Source of the DNA: Coxiellaceae bacterium
GTDB lineage: Bacteria > Pseudomonadota > Gammaproteobacteria > Coxiellales > Coxiellaceae
DNA: 10,007 bases
Reading direction: 5' to 3'
Assembly (NCBI GenBank): GCA_014238325.1
Contig: JABABH010000016.1
Location: forward strand, 1 to 10,007
Under the pieces are notes generated by a model that made no database searches, had not been told where the DNA came from, and was given only the letters and a program-made list of their open reading frames with translations. Below, piece by piece: positions 5,570 through 10,007 of this stretch. Each line of letters starts with the position of its first letter. Position 1 is the first letter of the stretch. The position numbers were made by a program, and so were the translations under genes.

Positions 5570-5956
5570 GTGAACACATTAAAGGAATTGAATAGGGCAA
5601 GTTACAAGGAGCTTCCTTCTGTACGTCGTCCATGGGGCACGTATACCGTTTTACAAGAAGGTGCGGGTTTTAAGCTCAAGCGTATTGAGGTCAAACCTGG
5701 CGCAAGCTTAAGCTTGCAGTCTCACCAATATAGAAGCGAGCATTGGGTTGTGGTCAAAGGCAAAGCGCTTGTCACAAACGGTCACGATACCATCGAGCTA
5801 GAACCTAATCAATCAACCTATATCCCTATGGGCAATAAGCATCGCCTTGCGAACAGCGGCGCTGAGTTATTAATTCTCATCGAAGTCCAATGCGGTGATT
5901 ATCTAGAAGAAGAAGATATTATTCGTTATGAGGATGCTTATGGTCGATCAATTTAA
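5570..5956 (+). CDS. Stand-alone mannose-6-phosphate isomerase (type II) cupin domain protein
   Basis: The 128-residue protein corresponds to the C-terminal cupin of ManC/AlgA-type bifunctional enzymes (MannoseP_isomer family). It shows RPWGTY (20-25), FKLKRIEVKPGASLSLQ (34-50), SEHWVVVKGKA (56-66), NQSTYIPMGNKHRLAN (80-95), IEVQCGDYLEEEDIIRYED (104-122) and a YGR end. The domain isomerises fructose-6-phosphate and mannose-6-phosphate on the route to GDP-mannose for surface polysaccharide. The common MHHHR metal motif reads SHQYR (51-55), keeping H52, H58 and H91. The N-terminal guanylyltransferase domain is absent. The only usable in-frame start is GTG at 5570; an in-frame TAG lies at 5543. 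The AAGGAGG site is 15 bases away, unusually far. It is isolated between the repeat region and the convergent tRNA-Ser. Family certain, activity inferred. Confidence 0.85.
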   Translation: MNTLKELNRASYKELPSVRRPWGTYTVLQEGAGFKLKRIEVKPGASLSLQSHQYRSEHWVVVKGKALVTNGHDTIELEPNQSTYIPMGNKHRLANSGAELLILIEVQCGDYLEEEDIIRYEDAYGRSI

Positions 5957-6011
5957 TAGGGACGGAGAAAATATGAGTGCCTGAAAGCATAAAACTTGAA
6001 GCACTTAGGGG

Positions 6012-6102
6012 TGGCGGAGAGGGAGGGATTCGAACCCTCGATACGCTATTAACGCATACACGAGTTCCAGTCGTGCTCCTTCAACCACTCGGACACCTCT
6101 CC
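6012..6102 (-). tRNA. tRNA-Ser (anticodon GGA)
   Basis: On the minus strand a 91-base cloverleaf starts with GGAGAGG (6096-6102) and pairs with CCTCTCC (6016-6022), followed by discriminator G and an encoded CCA (6012-6014). The anticodon stem CACGA/TCGTG encloses CTGGAAC, giving anticodon GGA, which reads UCC and UCU. The long variable arm (TATGCG..TAGCGTA) is typical of class II serine tRNA, and the T-loop GGTTCGAATCC is canonical. It lies 81 bases downstream of radA in the same direction and may be co-transcribed. Confidence 0.97.
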
Positions 6103-6183
6103 CGTCAAAGTCACACACATTAACATGAAAAAGACAAGAAGGAAAAGCCTGTGCAATCGGCTCCCATCTCATGCTCATTATGA

Positions 6184-7539
6184 TCAAAAACCACATAGAC
6201 GCAAAGCATCTTGTACATGATCCACGGCCATGATTTCTAGGGGCAAGGATGCCTGAGGCGCATTAGCTCGAGGCACAATAGCACGTTTGAATCCATGTTT
6301 TATAACGGATTTTAGACGGTCTGGTCCATGCGGAACCGGACGGATTTCGCCCCCTAAACCCACTTCCCCAAAAATCACCAGATCTGAGTCCATAGGACGA
6401 TCACGTAAGCTCGATAAAACAGCAATCAATAATGGTAAATCAGCAGCGGTCTCCGAGACGTGCAAGCCCCCCACTACATTCACAAAAACATCAGCATGAC
6501 CTGTCATCGCGCCGCCGTGCCGATACAATAAAGCTAAAATCATCGATAAACGATTGGCTTCTACACCCACCGTCACTCGTCTCGGATTCGATAGCTGATT
6601 GTCATTCACCAAAGCTTGTAATTCCACCAACAAGGGACGACTGCCTTCCCATGTGACGGTAATGACACTGCCTGAAATAGGCACGCTGTAATGCGATAAA
6701 AAAATAGCCGATGGATTGCTGACAGGTTTTAATCCAGTGCTGGTCATGGCAAAAATGCCAATTTCATTCACCGCACCAAAACGATTCTTAACCGCTCTGA
6801 TTAAGCGAAATCGACTGTCTTGTCGACCTTCAAAATACAGCACAACATCTACCATATGTTCTAAGATACGAGGGCCAGCTAAGCCTCCTTCTTTGGTGAC
6901 ATGTCCTACTAAACATAAAACTATCCCACGCGACTTAGCAAAATGCACCAATTGGGCAGCACTCTCTCGCACTTGATTGACACTGCCTGGCGGAGATGAC
7001 ACCTGCTCTGTTTGAGCCGTTTGAATAGAATCAACGACCATGATCTGAGGGGCATACTGATCAGCCCAAGCTATCATAGAAGCAACACTCGTGTCGGTTA
7101 ATATATGTAAGGCATGATGAGCAAGCCCTAAACGTTGAGCACGTAAGGATATTTGTGAGAGCGATTCCTCCCCACTCACATACAAACCAGAATACTGACC
7201 ACTGAGTTGACAGAGCATTTGTAATAATAAGGTCGATTTACCAATACCTGGATCTCCACCAATTAATATCACAGAATCAGAGACCAAGCCTCCACCCAGA
7301 ACATGGTCAAATTCTAACAACCCTGTACTCAATCTTGATGTTGTTTCTGTTTTTATGTCATGTAGCGGAACCGGAGCATGGGCCTGTTTTGTCCAGGCAT
7401 GAGCATCTGAACGAGTTGCTTGCGTCGTTGGCATTTCCTCAATAGCATTCCAAGCACGACAACCCCGACATTGTCCTTGCCATTGCGCATACTCTAAACC
7501 ACAATCGTGGCATACATAAATAGTCTTTGTTTTAGCCAT
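6184..7539 (-). CDS. radA: DNA repair protein RadA (branch migration helicase)
   Basis: The 451-residue protein has RadA architecture throughout: N-terminal four-cysteine zinc finger (C10, C13, C24, C27); RecA-like ATPase with Walker A GGDPGIGKST (94-103) and Walker B IMVVDS (D170); the RadA-specific KNRFG motif (251-255); and a C-terminal Lon-protease-like domain (about 285-451) with GGLHVSETAADLPL and FGEVGLGGEIRPV. RadA is a hexameric DnaB-like motor that extends strand-exchange intermediates in recombinational repair. The frame is open to an ATG at 7575, but ATG at 7539 gives the family start MAKTKTIYVC. That start overlaps the hemB stop by 8 bases (ATGGCTAA) and lacks a clear Shine-Dalgarno, so translation is probably coupled to hemB. 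The overlap is a local arrangement with no obvious functional link between repair and haem synthesis. Confidence 0.96.
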   Translation of the reverse strand: MAKTKTIYVCHDCGLEYAQWQGQCRGCRAWNAIEEMPTTQATRSDAHAWTKQAHAPVPLHDIKTETTSRLSTGLLEFDHVLGGGLVSDSVILIGGDPGIGKSTLLLQMLCQLSGQYSGLYVSGEESLSQISLRAQRLGLAHHALHILTDTSVASMIAWADQYAPQIMVVDSIQTAQTEQVSSPPGSVNQVRESAAQLVHFAKSRGIVLCLVGHVTKEGGLAGPRILEHMVDVVLYFEGRQDSRFRLIRAVKNRFGAVNEIGIFAMTSTGLKPVSNPSAIFLSHYSVPISGSVITVTWEGSRPLLVELQALVNDNQLSNPRRVTVGVEANRLSMILALLYRHGGAMTGHADVFVNVVGGLHVSETAADLPLLIAVLSSLRDRPMDSDLVIFGEVGLGGEIRPVPHGPDRLKSVIKHGFKRAIVPRANAPQASLPLEIMAVDHVQDALRLCGF

Positions 7540-8557
7540 AGCCAGCATGCAAGAGGCGAGCAATATCTTCCGCAAAATAGGTAATAATAAAATTAGCCCC
7601 TGCTCGTTTGATAGCTAATACACTTTCTAGAATAGAGGAAGATTCCTCTATCCATCCTTGTAAAATCGCGGCTTTGAGCATAGCAAACTCGCCGCTAACC
7701 TGATAGGCGCCTAAGGGAATACCTGGAAATTGCTGCTTAATACGGTAAATAATATCTAAGTAGGATTGAGCAGGCTTGACCATCAGCATATCGGCTCCCT
7801 CATTGATATCAAGACTGGCCTCACGTAATGCAATCGATGCATTAGCAGGATTCATCTGGTAGGTTCGTCGATCACCAAATTGAGGAGCACCTTCCGCAGC
7901 TTCTCGAAAAGGCCCATAAAATGCAGAGCTATATTTTACTGCATAACTCAAGAGAGGTAACATTTGAAATTGTTCCCGATCTAGGGCACGACGAAGGGTT
8001 TGTATCATGCCATCCATCATACCACTCGGTGCTAATATATCTGCTCCCGCATGCGCTAAACTTAAAGCTTGTTTCGCTAATAGACCTAAGGTTGCATCAT
8101 TGTCTAAGTCAGGATGGCCTCGTTTTGTAGTATAAACATATCCACAATGCCCGTGGTCGGTATACTCACAGAAGCAAAGGTCGGCAATAACCAATACATC
8201 AGGGGCCTGTTTTTTGATGATGGGAATGGCTTGCTGTATCACTCCATCAGCATCCCAAGATGCGGAACCTGTACTATCTTTATAAGCTGGAATGCCAAAT
8301 AACATCACTGCTGAAATCTGTAAATCCCTGATGCTCCTAATAATTTCAGGTAGCTTATCTATACTCCATTGGTAATGCCCTGGCAATGATGAAATAGGGC
8401 GTTTAATATCCCGACCTGCTTTAATAAATAGAGGCATGATTAAGTCACGAACAGATAATCGATATTCACTGACGAGTTCACGCAGTCCTTCATGTGAGCG
8501 CAAACGACGTAATCGAGTGTTTGGAAATTGAAGGTCAGGAAATGCGGTATCGATCAT
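7532..8557 (-). CDS. hemB: Delta-aminolevulinic acid dehydratase (porphobilinogen synthase)
   Basis: The 341-residue protein catalyses condensation of two 5-aminolevulinate molecules to porphobilinogen, the second common step of tetrapyrrole synthesis, in the cytosol. The catalytic lysines are visible as YAVKYSSAFYGPFREA (K208) and MVKPAQSYLD (K261, Schiff base). The zinc site is the three-cysteine type, DLCFCEYTDHGHCG (C128, C130, C138), not the aspartate-rich magnesium type. Length is near the family's usual 320-340, slightly long at the N-terminus. The ATG at 8557 has only a weak TTAGG about 3-4 bases upstream. It is the first gene of a likely hemB-radA unit. The 136-base spacer to the upstream gene shows no convincing promoter to my eye. 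Confidence 0.97.
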   Translation of the reverse strand: MIDTAFPDLQFPNTRLRRLRSHEGLRELVSEYRLSVRDLIMPLFIKAGRDIKRPISSLPGHYQWSIDKLPEIIRSIRDLQISAVMLFGIPAYKDSTGSASWDADGVIQQAIPIIKKQAPDVLVIADLCFCEYTDHGHCGYVYTTKRGHPDLDNDATLGLLAKQALSLAHAGADILAPSGMMDGMIQTLRRALDREQFQMLPLLSYAVKYSSAFYGPFREAAEGAPQFGDRRTYQMNPANASIALREASLDINEGADMLMVKPAQSYLDIIYRIKQQFPGIPLGAYQVSGEFAMLKAAILQGWIEESSSILESVLAIKRAGANFIITYFAEDIARLLHAGYG

Positions 8558-8693
8558 GAACCTAAACTACAAGACATCAATAAGAAGCCACTGCAAGCTG
8601 ATCATCATGGACAGCAAAGCTCTTCCTTGGGAAAGCTAGACCTAGCGAATAATGACGGCCATGCCACGCCGATAGGCATAAAAAAATTTGCAT

Positions 8694-9227
8694 TTATTTC
8701 ACGATATGCCATCGACCATCATTCATCCTACAGGCCTGTCCATAAACATGCTTTCTTCTTCCATCCATTTTCACTGTAACTTTATACTCTCGACAACGAT
8801 GATGTCGATGATGGCGTGGTATTTCTCGCAGTGGGGTCACCGTATACGTGACACCATGTCGATTGGTCCATCTTACCGGGCCTGATTCGGACCATTCTGT
8901 TTTCCTCATGACACGGTGCCTACCTCGCGGACCTTCTACCCATACTTCTTTCTCCACGGACTGTCGAGTAATCGCCTGGTCCATACGTTCTCGATCACGC
9001 TCATCCATACGATTACCGATAAAATTCCCGATCACGCCACCGACCAAAGCACCACCTAAAATACCAATAGGTGCGCCCGAGCCATGAAAAAATGCTGCTC
9101 CTAATAAACCACCCGCTGCAGCACCCGCAAAGGTGGATCCCGCTACATTATGGCCAGGCGTGCAAGCAGAGGAGAGAGCACCCCATACAAAAACGGTAGC
9201 AATGCTGATTGTCGTTAACTTATTCAT
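8694..9227 (-). CDS. Glycine-zipper envelope protein resembling the rickettsial 17-kDa surface antigen
   Basis: The 177-residue protein has a signal peptide (1-21) and ends it with LSSAC (C22). That is a possible lipobox, but the Leu is at -4, so lipidation is uncertain. A glycine-zipper two-helix hairpin spans about 29-72 (GAAAGGLLGAAFF, GGALVGGVIGNFIGN). A charged MDERDRERMDQA segment follows, then a C-terminal beta-type domain with CREYKVTV, VYGQACRMNDGRW and two cysteines (C145, C166). This layout and the CREY...YG.ACR..DG.W pattern match the Rickettsia 17-kDa antigen family. Family members are outer-membrane lipoproteins of uncertain function. The middle is rich in His/Arg (RHHRHHR, 138-144). 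The ATG at 9227 lacks a clear Shine-Dalgarno. The gene stands alone, with a strong hairpin in its leader (9262-9293). Confidence 0.8.
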   Translation of the reverse strand: MNKLTTISIATVFVWGALSSACTPGHNVAGSTFAGAAAGGLLGAAFFHGSGAPIGILGGALVGGVIGNFIGNRMDERDRERMDQAITRQSVEKEVWVEGPRGRHRVMRKTEWSESGPVRWTNRHGVTYTVTPLREIPRHHRHHRCREYKVTVKMDGRRKHVYGQACRMNDGRWHIVK

Positions 9228-9261
9228 AGTATCGGGCCCGAGTAGCGTATGAGAATTATGT

Positions 9262-9293
9262 ACAGGGCGCTTATTATATAACAGGCGCCCTGT
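9262..9293 (-). promoter_or_regulatory. Perfect 9-base inverted repeat enclosing a TATAAT box, leader of the glycine-zipper gene
   Basis: ACAGGGCGC (9262-9270) and GCGCCCTGT (9285-9293) flank a 14-base AT-rich loop that on the minus strand contains TATAAT (9273-9278). A second -10-like TATAAA lies just upstream (9298-9303, minus) with a TTGCCT about 15 bases before it. The repeat could be an operator around the -10 box, or, if transcription starts at the upstream box, a hairpin in the leader about 35 bases before the start codon. Confidence 0.45.
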
Positions 9294-9442
9294 CCATTTT
9301 ATACAGATTGCTTTGATGAGGCAAATGATTGAATATTAATCAACAAGTTGACATCACGCAACGACCTTAAATTTTGGACTCCAAAACAGTCCCCACCAAT
9401 GTATGTGGCCGATACTAAAATAAGCGCTATCAATTTCTTATT

Positions 9443-9474
9443 ACTAGAGCATCATAGAAATACGATGCTCTAGT
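9443..9474 (-). terminator. Perfect 11-base stem-loop downstream of the exported-protein gene
   Basis: ACTAGAGCATC (9443-9453) and GATGCTCTAGT (9464-9474) form perfect arms around a 10-base loop, 18 bases past the stop of the 9493-9885 gene. The next bases on the minus strand are AATAAGAAATT, not a U-tract, so it is a 3'-end structure rather than a typical intrinsic terminator. Confidence 0.45.
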
Positions 9475-9492
9475 GTCCATACAGTGTATCCG

Positions 9493-9885
9493 CTAATCAG
9501 CAGTCACTGTATGGGTTGGATGCCAGATAGTTCCGGACCAATCAACATTAAAATTTAATGGTAGCTGCTCACCATCTGGACTATATACAGTCAATTTATT
9601 AGTCACATGAAACTTGAAGGTGCTGCTTCCTGCTACAGGTCTAAAACGTATTATATCACCCGGATTTGCATCAATACACTTCCTTCCACCAGCTAAATGA
9701 ATATGACTCACGGGTTGGCTTGTATCGTTGCCTTGTGACCCCATATTTTGCATCTGTAAAACGTAGCCTATCCCGCCTTTAGGTGTCGCACAGACCTTAC
9801 CCCGTTCAGTATCAGCAAAAGAAACAGTAGCTATGCTTGAAACAAGTAGCACACACATGGCAGACATGATAGATCGTTTAATCAT
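9493..9885 (-). CDS. Small exported protein of unknown function
   Basis: I do not recognise this 130-residue protein. It begins with a clear Sec signal peptide: basic MIKR, a hydrophobic core from about 7 to 20, and a probable cleavage after SFA (residues 22-24). The mature part of about 106 residues has two cysteines (C32, C70) that could form a disulphide, a HIH motif (61-63), and beta-rich segments (DIIRFRPV, TFKFHVTNKLTVYS, LNFNVDWSGTIWHP). It probably folds as a small periplasmic or secreted beta domain. ATG at 9885 is supported by AAGG 7 bases upstream; Met7 and Met10 are less likely starts. Upstream a TATAGT box (minus) lies in an AT-rich stretch without a good -35. A small isolated exported gene could be an envelope stress, binding or effector-type protein; the sequence does not decide. 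Confidence 0.7.
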   Translation of the reverse strand: MIKRSIMSAMCVLLVSSIATVSFADTERGKVCATPKGGIGYVLQMQNMGSQGNDTSQPVSHIHLAGGRKCIDANPGDIIRFRPVAGSSTFKFHVTNKLTVYSPDGEQLPLNFNVDWSGTIWHPTHTVTAD

Positions 9886-10007
9886 AATACATCCTTACAT
9901 TCAGGTTCTTAAAAAATAAAATTTAGAAAAATAAAGGGCATCTTACTATAAAAAGCCTTTAGACGACAAGATTATTGTTCATCTCCATCGCATATGCCAG
10001 CGATCAC

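Noticed and set aside
5976..6005. Inverted repeat AGTGC/GCACT between the convergent cupin gene and tRNA-Ser
   Set aside because: Only five pairs with a 20-base loop and no T-run; too weak to call a terminator.
6005..6196. 63-codon open frame on the minus strand between radA and the end of tRNA-Ser
   Set aside because: It runs through the whole tRNA-Ser gene and has no independent support.
8664..8690. Hairpin ATGCC/GGCAT with seven A's/T's as a terminator between the glycine-zipper gene and hemB
   Set aside because: On the minus strand the T-run comes before the hairpin, and on the plus strand it is followed by A's, so it fits a terminator in neither direction.
9972..10007. Possible last 11 codons of an upstream minus-strand gene ending in TAA at 9972-9974
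   Set aside because: Too short to distinguish from chance; another frame is also open over the same stretch.

Overview
The window looks like a chromosomal segment of a gammaproteobacterium. The evidence is a dnaX / ybaB-family / recR cluster lying next to a 4.5S-type SRP RNA, a gammaproteobacterial-style zinc HemB, and a tRNA-Ser with an encoded CCA. Base composition is moderately AT-rich. A Legionellales or Coxiella-like lineage would fit, including the small Rickettsia-17-kDa-like glycine-zipper protein, but the sequence alone does not prove it. Nearly all genes are on the minus strand; only the partial first gene and a cupin gene are on the plus strand.

Layout. Positions 1-680 hold the C-terminal part of an O-antigen ligase/polymerase-like membrane protein (plus strand). 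From 863 to 4604 the minus strand carries dnaX, a divergent YbaB-family gene, recR, and a canonical ybaB that overlaps recR. recR thus sits between two YbaB paralogues, and the usual compact operon is split by long spacers, each with its own likely promoter. Upstream of dnaX lies the SRP RNA gene (4866-4976, minus). A 356-base spacer with an extended -10 promoter precedes a stand-alone mannose-6-phosphate-isomerase-type cupin (plus). tRNA-Ser(GGA), radA and hemB follow on the minus strand, with radA and hemB overlapping by 8 bases. The right end holds a glycine-zipper surface-antigen-like protein and an unrecognised small exported protein.

The most unusual content is a family of palindromic repeats delimited by TATACC/GGTATA. 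Two near-identical copies of about 185 bases (2664-2850 and 5031-5213) each form a chain of four hairpins. A compact copy (4681-4784) lacks the two middle hairpins and carries both remaining hairpin spacers in the opposite orientation. A degenerate remnant lies at 818-858. The repeats occupy the ends of dnaX, both sides of the SRP RNA, and the end of ybaB. No transposase is visible in the window, so they look non-autonomous.

Functional themes: DNA replication and recombinational repair (dnaX, recR, YbaB proteins, radA), protein targeting (SRP RNA), haem synthesis (hemB), translation (tRNA-Ser) and cell envelope (ligase-like protein, cupin, glycine-zipper protein, exported protein).
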